64,000 nt of DNA from Candidatus Nitrosopumilus sp. (GCA_029263475.1 JAJCXK010000083.1:18823-82822), one strand, 5' to 3'. Positions 52,223-60,985 are shown, counted from the stretch's first letter. Notes: a model not told the origin generated them from the letters alone. Numbers and translations are program-made.

Positions 52223-53533
52223 ATGATTGAAACTGAACTTGGCTCTTTACGTAGATCTCACTATTCTGATGAAATTAATTCATCCATGAATGGGGTGCAG
52301 GTCACCGTAATGGGATGGGTTTTGACGGTACGTGGTCACGGTAACATTAGTTTTGCTACAATTCGTGATAAAAACGGTGACGTATCTGTTGTTGCAAAGA
52401 AAGGTGATTGTCCTGATGAAATTCGTGAAAAGATATCTTCTCTGAAATCCCATTCGTCTATTGCCATCACAGGTAATGTAAAGTTATCAGAAAAGGCGCC
52501 TATGGGATTTGAGATAATTCCAGTTGAGCTGAGAGTATTTTCAGATGTTGAAAAGATTCCTCCCTTTGAACCTACTGCGAAGACTGTAAAAAACATCGAT
52601 ACTCGACTAGAAGTTCGACCGATCGATCTTAGACGAAACATACTTCAACATACTTTCAAAGTCAGAAGCTTGGTTTTAAAATCAATTAGAGATTATTTTA
52701 TTGACCAAAATTTTGTTGAGGTTAACACGCCTAAAATGATTGCAACCGCAACCGAAGGAGGGGCGGCCTTGTTTCCAATATTTTACTATAACAAAGAGGC
52801 GTTTCTAGCCCAGAGCCCGCAATTATACAAAGAGCAGTTGACCATGAGCTTTGAGAAGGTTTTTGAGATAGCCCCCATTTTCAGAGCAGAACCCTCTAGA
52901 ACCAATCGCCATCTAGCCGAGGCGATTTCAATTGATTTGGAAGAGGCGTTTGTAGATTACAATGATGTGATGAATAGAATTGAAGAGATCATCAAAGTCT
53001 CCATTTTGGCCGTAAATAATTATACAAAAGATAATCTTGACACCGAATTCCCATCAATGTCCATTCCAGAAAATATTCCGAGATACTCTTATGATGATTT
53101 GGTTGATAGAATGCAGAAAGCAGGAGCAAAAACTGAATGGGGTGATGACTTGTATCCGTCTAATCTAAAGAAAATTGGTCTTGAAGGATTCTATTTCATA
53201 ACTGATTGGCCATTAGCACCCAAACCCTTCTACGTAAAAGACAGTAAATCAAATCCAAAGGTGTCAGAATCTTTTGACTTGATGTTTGGTGATTTGGAAT
53301 TGTCATCCGGAAGTACAAGAATTGAAAAGCGTGATGAGCTAGCAGAAAGAATGAAGAACAAGGGGATGAAAACTGATTCTTTTGAATATCACCTTGGTGC
53401 ATTTGACTATGGTGTTCCACCGCATGCAGGATGTGGAATAGGTCTTGAAAGACTGATTATGGTACTTACTGGTACGGAAAATATTCGTGATACAACATTT
53501 TACCCTAGAGATGTTGACAGGTTGACGCCGTAA
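52223..53533 (+). CDS. aspS: aspartyl-tRNA synthetase (archaeal type)
   Basis: This is a class IIb synthetase. The N-terminal OB-fold anticodon domain (V-T-V-M-G-W-V-L-T-V-R-G-H-G-N-I) is followed by the catalytic core, with motif 2 as F-R-A-E-P-S-R-T-N-R-H-L and motif 3 as G-C-G-I-G-L-E-R-L. At 436 aa it is the short archaeal form without the bacterial insertion. Whether it also charges tRNA-Asn cannot be read from sequence alone. Confidence 0.95.
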   Translation: MIETELGSLRRSHYSDEINSSMNGVQVTVMGWVLTVRGHGNISFATIRDKNGDVSVVAKKGDCPDEIREKISSLKSHSSIAITGNVKLSEKAPMGFEIIPVELRVFSDVEKIPPFEPTAKTVKNIDTRLEVRPIDLRRNILQHTFKVRSLVLKSIRDYFIDQNFVEVNTPKMIATATEGGAALFPIFYYNKEAFLAQSPQLYKEQLTMSFEKVFEIAPIFRAEPSRTNRHLAEAISIDLEEAFVDYNDVMNRIEEIIKVSILAVNNYTKDNLDTEFPSMSIPENIPRYSYDDLVDRMQKAGAKTEWGDDLYPSNLKKIGLEGFYFITDWPLAPKPFYVKDSKSNPKVSESFDLMFGDLELSSGSTRIEKRDELAERMKNKGMKTDSFEYHLGAFDYGVPPHAGCGIGLERLIMVLTGTENIRDTTFYPRDVDRLTP

Positions 53534-53905
53534 AGTGCATCCTAAGAAAGTTCAATCATAAATGTAGTTTTAACGGTGATAAAAATGACAAAAAGAAACT
53601 TGAATGATTTGATTTAACCATTCGAATTATCCCATGTATCTATTCCATTTTAAATTGAAGTTCACGAGGATTACTCTGATAGATTTTCAATGAAAATGTA
53701 AGGCATGTCATAATGATTCACACAATGTATATGTTGTATTTTTGATGACGTTTGGCAATGTGTCTAATTTCCTATACAGTTGAAACGAAGAAAATAATGA
53801 ATCTTAAATTGTTCATCAATTGTATTAAAAATCCAAATGCATCATATTGAAAAATTATGTACGATACCAGAAAAACTTATTGAGAGAAAAATAATCATCT
53901 GAAAT
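53534..53905. other. intergenic region, no gene recognised
   Basis: About 370 bases of AT-rich sequence after aspS. No ORF with coding character and no RNA gene was seen. Confidence 0.45.
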
Positions 53906-53989
53906 ATGTCTCTGAAATTACCTACAATTATGGCGGCAATTGCAATCCTTGCATATCTGGCTACCACCATCATTAACAGCGTCAGGTGA
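53906..53989 (+). CDS. membrane micro-protein, 27 aa
   Basis: The ORF is almost one hydrophobic helix: M-S-L-K-L-P-T-I-M-A-A-I-A-I-L-A-Y-L, then T-T-I-I-N-S-V-R. Its TGA overlaps the ATG of the next micro-ORF (TGATG), supporting translation of both. Function unknown. Confidence 0.4.
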   Translation: MSLKLPTIMAAIAILAYLATTIINSVR

Positions 53990-54132
53990 TGCCGGTTGAA
54001 TTTGTTAATGTAGTAAACAATATGAATACTGATTACCTAGAAAAATGTCGACTTATGAAAGATAATTTTTTGGTCAATTGTATATACAAACATCTAGAAA
54101 TGGGGGTTGAGTGTAAGATTTGCAGATCTTAG
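53989..54132 (+). CDS. Cys-containing micro-protein, 47 aa
   Basis: It starts inside the stop of the 27-aa ORF (TGATG). The sequence M-P-V-E-F-V-N-V-V-N-N-M-N then E-C-K-I-C-R-S has one C-x-x-C at the end plus two earlier Cys, so four Cys could bind a metal. I do not recognise it. Confidence 0.4.
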   Translation: MPVEFVNVVNNMNTDYLEKCRLMKDNFLVNCIYKHLEMGVECKICRS

Positions 54133-54198
54133 CATCTTTGTAACAAGACGAAAAATTAATTGATGAGTTCTGAAATCACTCGTTAAGAAAGTACAGGG

Positions 54199-54858
54199 TT
54201 ATTTTTTAGATTTGGCTATCTTTTTCTTAACAATTTCTTGATTATCTTTTGCCACTTGATAGTTCGGTTTAATCTCTAAAACTTTGTCATAGTTTCTACT
54301 TGATTCTTCATATTTTCCAAGTTTATACAGGGACCATGCTCTTCCCATCCATATTTCAAATCTATCTGGTTTTATCTCGATGGCCCTGTCATAGCTTTCA
54401 ATGGCCTCCTTGTATTTTTTAATCTCATTCATGATGTTTCCTCGATTGCCCAATGCTTCATAATAGTCTGGTTTTATCTCGATGGCCCTGTCATAGCTTT
54501 CAATTGCTTTTCCAAATTTTTCAAACTTATTCAATACTTTTCCCCTTCCTGCCCATGATACATGATCATCTGGTTTTATCTCGATGGCCCTGTCATAGCT
54601 TTTAACAGAACCCCGTAGATTCCCAAGCATTCTCAACGAATTTCCTCGATTGCTCCATGCTTCATAATAGTCTGGTTTTATCTCGATGGCCCTGTCATAG
54701 CTTTTAACAGCGTCTTCATAATTCTGCTGTTTACTTTGACATGTTCCTCGATTATACCATGCTTTGTAATCATTTGATGAGATTTCTTTATTTTGTTCCC
54801 CCTCACTTATGTTAAATTTGGATATTTTTTCATCAAGTTTAGACCATGGACTCTTCAA
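54199..54858 (-). CDS. tetratricopeptide repeat (TPR) protein, 219 aa
   Basis: Five or more TPR units follow an N-terminal leader. Four carry the nearly invariant core S-Y-D-R-A-I-E-I-K-P-D, and the last degenerates to N-Y-D-K-V-L-E-I-K-P-N. There is no signal peptide or membrane helix, so it is a cytosolic scaffold for protein contacts. The repeats are nearly identical at DNA level, see the repeat entry. Confidence 0.88.
   Translation of the reverse strand: MKSPWSKLDEKISKFNISEGEQNKEISSNDYKAWYNRGTCQSKQQNYEDAVKSYDRAIEIKPDYYEAWSNRGNSLRMLGNLRGSVKSYDRAIEIKPDDHVSWAGRGKVLNKFEKFGKAIESYDRAIEIKPDYYEALGNRGNIMNEIKKYKEAIESYDRAIEIKPDRFEIWMGRAWSLYKLGKYEESSRNYDKVLEIKPNYQVAKDNQEIVKKKIAKSKK
54365..54703 (-). 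repeat. 33-bp core repeated four times at 102-bp spacing
   Basis: A stretch beginning TCTGGTTTTATCTCGATGGC starts at 54365, 54467, 54569 and 54671. The spacing of 102 bases is exactly one 34-residue TPR unit. Silent positions are shared too, so copies have been homogenised or multiplied recently. Confidence 0.85.
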
Positions 54859-55016
54859 GTTGATTCATGGTATTAAGATACAAATAAAAATTTTTTATTA
54901 ATTATAATTCATCTTGGTAGATCCATATTTTAAAAACTCATTTCATCCGATTTGTTTTAATTCTAAATGATGCATGGTAAGTCAGAATAATCTAAGACCG
55001 CCTTTCCACTAATCTT

Positions 55017-55312
55017 CTAATACATCTTTATTGTTCTAATTTCTATTCCGTTTACTTTTGAATCTTTGAGCAATTTTACAAATTCAGGATCTCTATTCAC
55101 ATTGGGAGAAAAAGACATGGCATTTGGATGTAGAGCCAAATACAAGATTACGCTGTGATGATTATTCTTTATTCATACGTGTTTCTACCTTCTAGTTGTT
55201 GGACGATCTAGAAATAAACTCCCTTGTTTGATAGAATCATGCCCGATGATTTTTCTTCGATGTGTTATTTTTCCCCAAATCTGACTCTATTTGGAAATTT
55301 ATGGAGATCCAT
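55017..55312 (-). pseudogene. sfsA: sfsA (DNA/sugar-stimulation protein) remnant
   Basis: On the minus strand one frame reads S-I-K-Q-G-S-L-F-L-D-R-P-T-T-R-R, a TAG at 55185-55187, K-H-V, a TGA at 55173-55175, then S-V-I-L-Y-L-A-L-H-P-N-A and F-S-P-N-V-N-R-D-P-E-F-V-K-L-L. It ends G-I-E-I-R-T-I-K-M-Y at 55017. This follows the C-terminal half of SfsA (F-P-D-A-x-T-x-R-G-x-K-H and F-x-P-x-x-x-x-D). Two in-frame stops and loss of the N-terminal half mark it as dead. Confidence 0.6.
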
Positions 55313-55353
55313 TATGTTAAATTTCTATTCCGTTTGATTTTCCATTTTTTTAA

Positions 55354-55482
55354 CTATGGGATGTGATTCGATTCGACCTCCTTTACAAATGATTTTGATT
55401 GTTTAGATGGATCAATTAGCACTGCTATAGTTTTTGATACAGGAATTCCAACAAATTTTATTTTTGCCTTGCCCTGTTTTTT
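55354..55482 (-). pseudogene. coding-like fragment without a start codon
   Basis: The minus strand reads K-A-K-I-K-F-V-G-I-P-V-S-K-T-I-A-V-L-I-D, then P-S-K-Q-S-K-S-F-V-K-E-V-E, and stops at 55354. The composition is clearly protein-like, but a stop precedes it and no ATG, GTG or TTG suits as a start. It may be a remnant of a second gene next to the dead sfsA. Confidence 0.35.
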
Positions 55483-55720
55483 TTAATATGCAAAGACATT
55501 GGTTTCCTGGAATAATGAGATCCAATTATCTTTCGGTATTAATATGATGGGCAAGATGTTGCACTTTCGTATTTTTTACCAATACCGCAAATCTGTTTAT
55601 TCTCTTGATGATTTCAAAAAAAGACATACAAGCATGCCTGTAAATTGTTTTCATCTATTCGATGATGATATTCAAACTAAGTACAAAATACCTTGTCTTT
55701 TTAGAATGAATACTGGATAA

Positions 55721-56085
55721 ATTACCAAAATCAAAATTTAAATAAAGATCTTCTAATATTTAAAAAATATGCCCGTATTGTGAGAAATAGGTCTGTTTAC
55801 GCGGTGAATTTTGATATTTGCTCTCTTCAATAATACGATGTTTTGAGTGTGAAAACACTGTATTTGGGGATATGATCAAATTTACAATACCAACATGATC
55901 TCAAGCCTGTCAATTCTGAATCATATGAATAAGTTTTCTAAACCAGTAGTATTGGGATGATGAATTGGGTTGATTTCACTTAATGTGGGAATGTGTGTTG
56001 GATACTTATTTTTGTTATTGTGAAATTTAGAACGTGACAGAATCCTTTATTGTTTGAAGTGGATGTAGTTAATTCACTAGCAATC
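55721..56085. other. intergenic region, no gene recognised
   Basis: About 360 bases of AT-rich sequence with short broken frames only. A 73-codon plus-strand frame just to the left (55499-55720) has no recognisable features and is not accepted as a gene. Confidence 0.4.
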
Positions 56086-56424
56086 ATGGCAGATTCTCTA
56101 AAAAAAATTCTTTCAATAAGAATCAAACAGTTAGATATGTTTCCAAATCATTTTTTTGGAATTGTCGAAATAAACAATGTAGAATACAAGATCAACATTC
56201 AGGGACAGAGTATGTTGAGAAAACAGTTGATCAAACTTCCGATAAAAATACATGATGAAAAGGCATTGTTAAGGCTAACTGGAATTGGAGAACGTCTTTT
56301 TGAAGATCTAGTAAATTATGCAGGTGAGTCACAATGGGTAGAAATAGACTCAAATAGAATTTTATATTATTTGGCAGACAATCAAGATAAAATTAACAAT
56401 ATTGGTGTCTACAGCAGATTCTAA
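56086..56424 (+). CDS. hypothetical protein, 112 aa
   Basis: This is a soluble alpha/beta protein (F-F-G-I-V-E-I-N-N-V-E-Y-K-I-N then L-R-L-T-G-I-G-E-R-L-F-E-D-L). The segment R-L-T-G-I-G-E-R-L resembles a helix-hairpin-helix turn, but the rest does not confirm that. The frame is open to a TTG at 56050. ATG 56086 is preferred. I do not recognise the family. Confidence 0.5.
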   Translation: MADSLKKILSIRIKQLDMFPNHFFGIVEINNVEYKINIQGQSMLRKQLIKLPIKIHDEKALLRLTGIGERLFEDLVNYAGESQWVEIDSNRILYYLADNQDKINNIGVYSRF

Positions 56425-56597
56425 ATTTGAATACGTATAAGTTCATTATTAATGAATTAAATCAATAAAATTCTCAATAAGTCAAAAAATGAGATTCAGA
56501 TATTATGTTTGTATCCGTGTAAAAAATGTAAAATTAATTCATTCAAAAAAGAATTTCCAAAAAACAGTATTGCTCAATGGTACTGGAGAGAATGTAT

Positions 56598-56720
56598 ATG
56601 AGTTTGTTCTACGATCTTGTGTTGGAAAACAGCATCATGGAACTAGTCAATGTGATGGTTCTAACAGGCTACGATCAAAGAAGTGTGATGGGTTACTTAG
56701 TTCAGAATTTTAATAGATAA
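56598..56720 (+). CDS. possible micro-protein, 40 aa
   Basis: ATG 56598 overlaps the TGA of a preceding Cys-containing open frame (ATGA). It reads M-S-L-F-Y-D-L-V-L-E-N-S-I-M-E-L and ends V-Q-N-F-N-R. The composition suits a short amphipathic helix pair. The preceding frame (with P-C-K-K-C-K) has only a TTG start. The support is weak. Confidence 0.3.
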   Translation: MSLFYDLVLENSIMELVNVMVLTGYDQRSVMGYLVQNFNR

Positions 56721-56835
56721 GTGGAACTTTGATGAGTTCTAAATTACTATGTCACAGCACAAATTATCCTAAATGATATATCTAAAGCAAGATTTGCTAA
56801 CAAGATCTTGATTATGATTCATTTATGGAGTGAAA

Positions 56836-57027
56836 ATGAGTGTGTTTAATGGTACAGGGTATAATCGTACTAGCTCGATTAAACAATATGTTTGGTTTAA
56901 CATTCAGAAAAATCTGCCTATAAAATTGGAAATAAATTCCATGTTTTATCTACATCATTCAAAAAATGGTATTTGCTATACAATAATTCATTTTTTTAAA
57001 GATGATGTAAAAAATTATGTTAATTAG
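56836..57027 (+). CDS. hypothetical protein, 63 aa
   Basis: GGAGTG at 56827-56832 lies a few bases before ATG 56836 and looks like a Shine-Dalgarno sequence, which sets the start, although the frame opens at GTG 56830. The protein is beta-rich and soluble (V-W-F-N-I-Q-K-N-L-P-I-K-L-E-I then C-Y-T-I-I-H-F-F). I do not recognise it. Confidence 0.45.
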   Translation: MSVFNGTGYNRTSSIKQYVWFNIQKNLPIKLEINSMFYLHHSKNGICYTIIHFFKDDVKNYVN

Positions 57028-57052
57028 CACATATTATACTGGAGATCACTCA

Positions 57053-57703
57053 CTATGATTTTTTTACATAGTATACAGGATAGTCAAATTTTAGTACATT
57101 GCATTTCTCTCCACTAATCTCGTCAAATTTGAAACCTGAAATAGACTTTGCGTGTATGAACAGATCGTTTCCTATGAAGAATCTGTTTGATTCTCCAACA
57201 TGGTTGATTTTTGCACACATGTTAACTGTGGGTCCAAAGATATCATCAATTGCAGAAATTGCTACAAAGACTTTTCCATAGTCACTGCTGATTCTGTAGC
57301 TGATGCATGGAAGTCCGTTATCGGTAAGGGTTTTGTTTATCTCATCTCTTTTTTCTATGATTTGAAAATTACAGTTAAAGGAGTCTGCAATGCAATTGTT
57401 TGATGTATCATATACTGCAAAATAGTATAGCAAAGAGTCGCCGATATTCTTTACAACAATCCCGCCGTTTTCTTTAACGATATCTGCAACCGAATTAAGA
57501 AAAATCGAATAGAAGTCTCCAAGCTTAGATGGGGATATGGTGGCAGATGTTTTCGTGGAGTTTACAATGTCTATGACTGAAACGGTGCAAAAATGAGCTT
57601 TGCCTGAAAAATGTAGCATGTCTGACTGTTTATTTTCACGTTCCACTTGATCAGATGGTAAATCTGTACTGGCAAATTTATCATCTATAATATTCGATGT
57701 CAC
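57053..57703 (-). CDS. class III adenylate/guanylate cyclase domain protein
   Basis: This is a nucleotidyl cyclase catalytic domain. V-S-V-I-D-I-V-N-S-T-K supplies the first metal-binding Asp, K-N-I-G-D-S-L-L-Y-Y-F the second, and I-F-G-P-T-V-N-M-C-A-K the later dimer-interface residues. At 216 aa it has no membrane part. The start is GTG 57703, overlapping the TGA of the receiver gene (GTGA). Whether it still makes cAMP is uncertain, because substrate-specifying residues are not clear. Confidence 0.82.
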   Translation of the reverse strand: MTSNIIDDKFASTDLPSDQVERENKQSDMLHFSGKAHFCTVSVIDIVNSTKTSATISPSKLGDFYSIFLNSVADIVKENGGIVVKNIGDSLLYYFAVYDTSNNCIADSFNCNFQIIEKRDEINKTLTDNGLPCISYRISSDYGKVFVAISAIDDIFGPTVNMCAKINHVGESNRFFIGNDLFIHAKSISGFKFDEISGEKCNVLKFDYPVYYVKKS

Positions 57704-58070
57704 TGAGTATGTCTTACCTCGTTCATCTTTTCAAATAGTGTATTTGGATCCACTGGTTTTCTCAAACATCCTTTGACTCCAAGTTTGTACCATTTTTCTA
57801 GTTCTGAGTCAGTAACTGAGGCCGCAGTAAAAAACAGAATCTTATTTGTAACCAATTTATTATCTGCTGCTAGTTTGTCAACCACAGAAAATCCACTAAA
57901 TTCTGGCATATGGTGATGTCCAGTAAAATAAGATCATACTGGTTGTTTAGAATCAATCCCAATCCCTGTATGCCGTTACTTACAACATCTACATCTTGTC
58001 CAGTTGAATTCATCAAGACTTCCAATAATCGAAGAACATCATTGTTATCACCAATTATTAGGATTTTCAT
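57700..58070 (-). pseudogene. response-regulator receiver domain split by a frameshift
   Basis: From ATG 58070 the reading gives I-L-I-I-G-D-N-N-D-V and reaches the phospho-acceptor strand L-I-L-L-D-I-T at about residue 50, then goes out of frame. In another frame M-P-E-F-S-G-F-S-V-V-D continues the same domain to F-F-T-A-A-S and R-K-P-V-D, ending at 57700. The join needs removal of two bases from ACCATATGCC (57907-57911, AT doubled). All key residues (Asp, Thr, Lys) are otherwise kept. The gene is dead, recoded, or carries a sequence error. Confidence 0.75.
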
Positions 58071-58237
58071 CTGTATTTCATTATCACACTGAAATAAAAG
58101 ATAGATCCCTTTGCTTGTTCACAATTAGAATAATTTTGACATATTTTCATCTTGCCCTGTTTTGTCAGCCAATGCTTGATTAAACAGCCTCATCTTGAAT
58201 GGAACATTGTTAAATACAAACATCTACAAACATTCTG

Positions 58238-58633
58238 ATGGCAAAAGGGACAATTAACATACAGGATTATGATGTAAAATGCCAAAAAATTTTGGAGGAA
58301 CACGATATTCGATTTGCTGGATTGTTAGATGAGTTTGGAAATGTTCTGGCTGGTGGATACGGCCGGGAATTGGTTCCAAAATTACCTGATGAAAAATTTC
58401 AATCCATATGCAAAGAATTGGCCTCACGAGTGGCAAAAAGGAAGAAAAATGACGAGGAGCTAGGTCACGTAAAATATTCTGCATCAAGAAGAGAGCATGT
58501 GGTGATAATGAGTTTTCCAATTTATGATCATGTAATAATGATAATCACGGAACCACACATCAATATAGATCGATTGGCATTCAGAGTAATTGACAAGCTT
58601 GGACGCCAATGGGGCGAATTTGTAGGGGAATAA
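58238..58633 (+). CDS. small thaumarchaeal family protein, copy C
   Basis: This is the third paralogue of the family at 32756 and 38683: V-K-C-Q-K-I-L-E-E, I-R-F-A-G-L-L-D-E-F-G-N-V-L-A-G-G-Y, S-A-S-R-R-E-H-V-V-I-M-S-F-P and a closing I-N-I-D-R-L-A-F-R-V. At 131 aa it is soluble. It stands beside a two-component/cyclase cluster, which fits a signalling role, but this is inferred from place only. Confidence 0.7.
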   Translation: MAKGTINIQDYDVKCQKILEEHDIRFAGLLDEFGNVLAGGYGRELVPKLPDEKFQSICKELASRVAKRKKNDEELGHVKYSASRREHVVIMSFPIYDHVIMIITEPHINIDRLAFRVIDKLGRQWGEFVGE

Positions 58634-58738
58634 TTCAATCCATATGCAAAGTTTGATTAGATGAATGTCCTATTACGAACCTTAAATGTCAATCATGCAA
58701 TGATGCCACACTCGGCCCTGAAATAATTTTAGTATTTT

Positions 58739-59542
58739 TCAATCCTTGATTTTGTTTTCCAAAAATGTAGAACCTTCATACCAACAGAATCTGAAGAAGT
58801 CCAAGCACCATTCACGAAATACAGGATCTGTTCCATAGAACATTTGAGTTATATCTGATTTTCCATTCAAATCTGGAAATGAAACACATGCTTCGTTCTC
58901 ATTAAGAACAACCACTGTTTGAACCTTGTACATTCTTCTCTTTATTTTACCATCTTGTACCAATTTTTCAAAATTCAATTCCTTTAGCAGCGTTTTTCTT
59001 CCCTTTGGAACGATGACTGATTCTGACAGCACACATTGGCATTTTAGTTTGGGGTTTTCTTTGATCTGTGTGACCAGTGTTGGAATTGAGTCCAGTGGAA
59101 TTTCTGAGAGAACCTCGCAAAAGAATTCCTTTGCGTTACTTTTGATTGCTTTCCACTGCTCCAATACTTTGACCACTCCTGAAACGTTTGTACCTGATGA
59201 GAGTTGTCCTATCCTCATAACAAACTTGTTTGGCACGCCTCCAAAATCATGAGTTTCAAAATACTCTCTGTTTTCGGAGAGAAATTTTATTGATGGTATC
59301 TGGGAGCATATCGTCTTTGCAAACGGCGTTAGTGAAAAATAACCGTCTTTTTCCTTGGACACGAATCCGTTTTTTTCCAGACGTACAAGATTTCTGTGAA
59401 CTTCCTGCCTGGTTACATCTAATTCGTTTGCAAGTTCGGTTAGTTTTTTAATATTTTTATTGAGCGTAAATATTATCTCGAGCCGCTGCTGACTAGATAA
59501 TTCAAAAAAGTCTTGTGATGTATGTTCAAAAGATGCCTGCAC
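58739..59542 (-). CDS. winged-helix regulator with DUF1724-like domain
   Basis: The N-terminal 70 residues are a winged helix (L-S-S-Q-Q-R-L-E-I-I-F-T-L, then D-V-T-R-Q-E-V-H-R-N-L-V-R-L-E). The C-terminal 190 residues carry a helical-beta domain resembling DUF1724 of archaeal regulators (W-C-L-D-F-F-R-F-C-W-Y near the end). At 267 aa it is complete. The effector is unknown. Confidence 0.8.
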   Translation of the reverse strand: MQASFEHTSQDFFELSSQQRLEIIFTLNKNIKKLTELANELDVTRQEVHRNLVRLEKNGFVSKEKDGYFSLTPFAKTICSQIPSIKFLSENREYFETHDFGGVPNKFVMRIGQLSSGTNVSGVVKVLEQWKAIKSNAKEFFCEVLSEIPLDSIPTLVTQIKENPKLKCQCVLSESVIVPKGRKTLLKELNFEKLVQDGKIKRRMYKVQTVVVLNENEACVSFPDLNGKSDITQMFYGTDPVFREWCLDFFRFCWYEGSTFLENKIKD

Positions 59543-59666
59543 AGCATAGGAGTATTCGTCATTGTATAAAAAGTGGCATTTATTGTTTTTTTATATCGTG
59601 CAAGAACAATGTGATGACATACAAATTCTCTCAGAAATATAAAAAGAAAAAAGGGTTAAGAATTTC

Positions 59667-59936
59667 TCAGTATGTCTTTCCGTGTTGTGGTATTATAGTC
59701 GTATTTGAATACTTGTTGTCTGTATGTACCTGTGGGATTGGAAAGTCCAGTAGACCAGAATACGTGTGTACATTAGTTTTTTGCCTATACTGATCTGCGT
59801 AAATCAACCCTCTTGTTTTTTTGATAATCTCGTAAAGATTATTCTCAATTTCGTCACAAGATTTGGAATCTAGGTCGGAGATTGTGGCAATAAAGGCCTC
59901 AACAAGTTGCTCTTTTCTTGCAATAAATTTACTCAT
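59667..59936 (-). CDS. hypothetical protein, 89 aa
   Basis: This is a soluble protein with a helical first half (V-E-A-F-I-A-T-I-S-D-L-D-S, then E-I-E-N-N-L-Y-E-I-I-K-K-T). ATG 59936 is preferred over 59963 because the extra residues are hydrophobic and unlike the rest. I do not recognise it. Confidence 0.5.
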   Translation of the reverse strand: MSKFIARKEQLVEAFIATISDLDSKSCDEIENNLYEIIKKTRGLIYADQYRQKTNVHTYSGLLDFPIPQVHTDNKYSNTTIIPQHGKTY

Positions 59937-60241
59937 TGTAAGTATAAGATGATAATAATTCATTAATTATGGTAAGCTCAACGTGTTAAAACTAAGCTGA
60001 ATTTTTTTGTTTTCAGTAATCATTTGCATATGCATCTTATAATTTTTAAAAAATAAAATGATAATTCAATATCGATATGGATTTCTCATACATCTTACTA
60101 CTCCATATGAAATTCAATTTGTCGGGTTTTGATTTCTGACACGCCAAAAAATTGTTTTAATAATGTCTTGTTTCTATTTGCCATCTGTTGGCGTCTGGTA
60201 ACGTATTTGATTTGAAATAATTCTTCAATATAGAATCTGAA

Positions 60242-60601
60242 TCATTCATACTGATCAATCACTCTCTGGATAATTTCAGGAGTTATCCACTCGTTCATGT
60301 TTTTGTCACATTTTTGCTTACTGAACTCTTTAGTAATTCTGTTCAATTCATTTTGGGATTGACTAATGATTTTTTCAGATTCTTCAGAAGTGAAATGATT
60401 TGAGTTGAGAACATACTGTTTAATGTCGTTTCTTGCTTGGATCATTTGATTAGTTAGCATTTCACATGGTGACAATTTCTGATCCATGTTGATTTTTCCA
60501 AACTTTTTTTCAGATCCAATTACATCCACGCCATATGTGAGGGCCATCAGAAATGCGATTAAAATTCTGATACACGTTCCAATCCCAAGAATTACTTTCA
60601 T
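60242..60601 (-). CDS. single-helix membrane protein with helical domain, 119 aa
   Basis: The N-terminus is a signal anchor (I-R-I-L-I-A-F-L-M-A-L-T-Y-G) followed by a Glu/Gln/Asn-rich helical domain with two Cys. It could be an exported adhesion or regulatory protein, but I do not recognise it. Confidence 0.6.
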   Translation of the reverse strand: MKVILGIGTCIRILIAFLMALTYGVDVIGSEKKFGKINMDQKLSPCEMLTNQMIQARNDIKQYVLNSNHFTSEESEKIISQSQNELNRITKEFSKQKCDKNMNEWITPEIIQRVIDQYE

Positions 60602-60838
60602 GCTTCATTGTGTATGATCATATCAAAAAATATTCCTTATTAATTGTGCATAATAGTGATTGTATGTTTAGAAATCTGGTATTACCATTTATTCGCAAAT
60701 GCCTGGTTTGGAGAAATGTCCTAGGATTGGCATCCGACAATTCGTATAATTTGTTCAAATGCAACGTCACCGACAAAGCTTACTTTGCTATGCTGAAGCT
60801 TACTCTAGGTTATCATTTTCAATGTCCTGATATATGTC

Positions 60839-60985
60839 ATGATAGGATTGTGTGAAAAATGCTGGACTTTGTGTGAAAACATCTCTTTGATCGAAGTGGA
60901 CGGAACGATAAACAATCCTGCAGAAATTTCATTGGTTCTTTTATGTGAAAAATGCAGGTGGCTGGAACTAAGAGGGAATTGGTAG
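60839..60985 (+). CDS. zinc-ribbon micro-protein with two CEKC motifs, 48 aa
   Basis: M-I-G-L-C-E-K-C-W starts the ORF and L-L-C-E-K-C-R-W-L-E-L-R-G follows 31 residues later. Two identical C-E-K-C pairs around a short beta region form a convincing zinc ribbon. No Shine-Dalgarno sequence is seen. An 81-codon frame overlapping its left end is not accepted as coding. Confidence 0.55.
   Translation: MIGLCEKCWTLCENISLIEVDGTINNPAEISLVLLCEKCRWLELRGNW

Noticed and set aside
55499..55720. Plus-strand 73-codon frame
   Set aside because: No motif, and it lies beside pseudogene debris. Could be a remnant but cannot be supported.
60610..60855. Plus-strand 81-codon frame
   Set aside because: Overlaps the better CEKC-CEKC micro-protein and has no recognisable fold.
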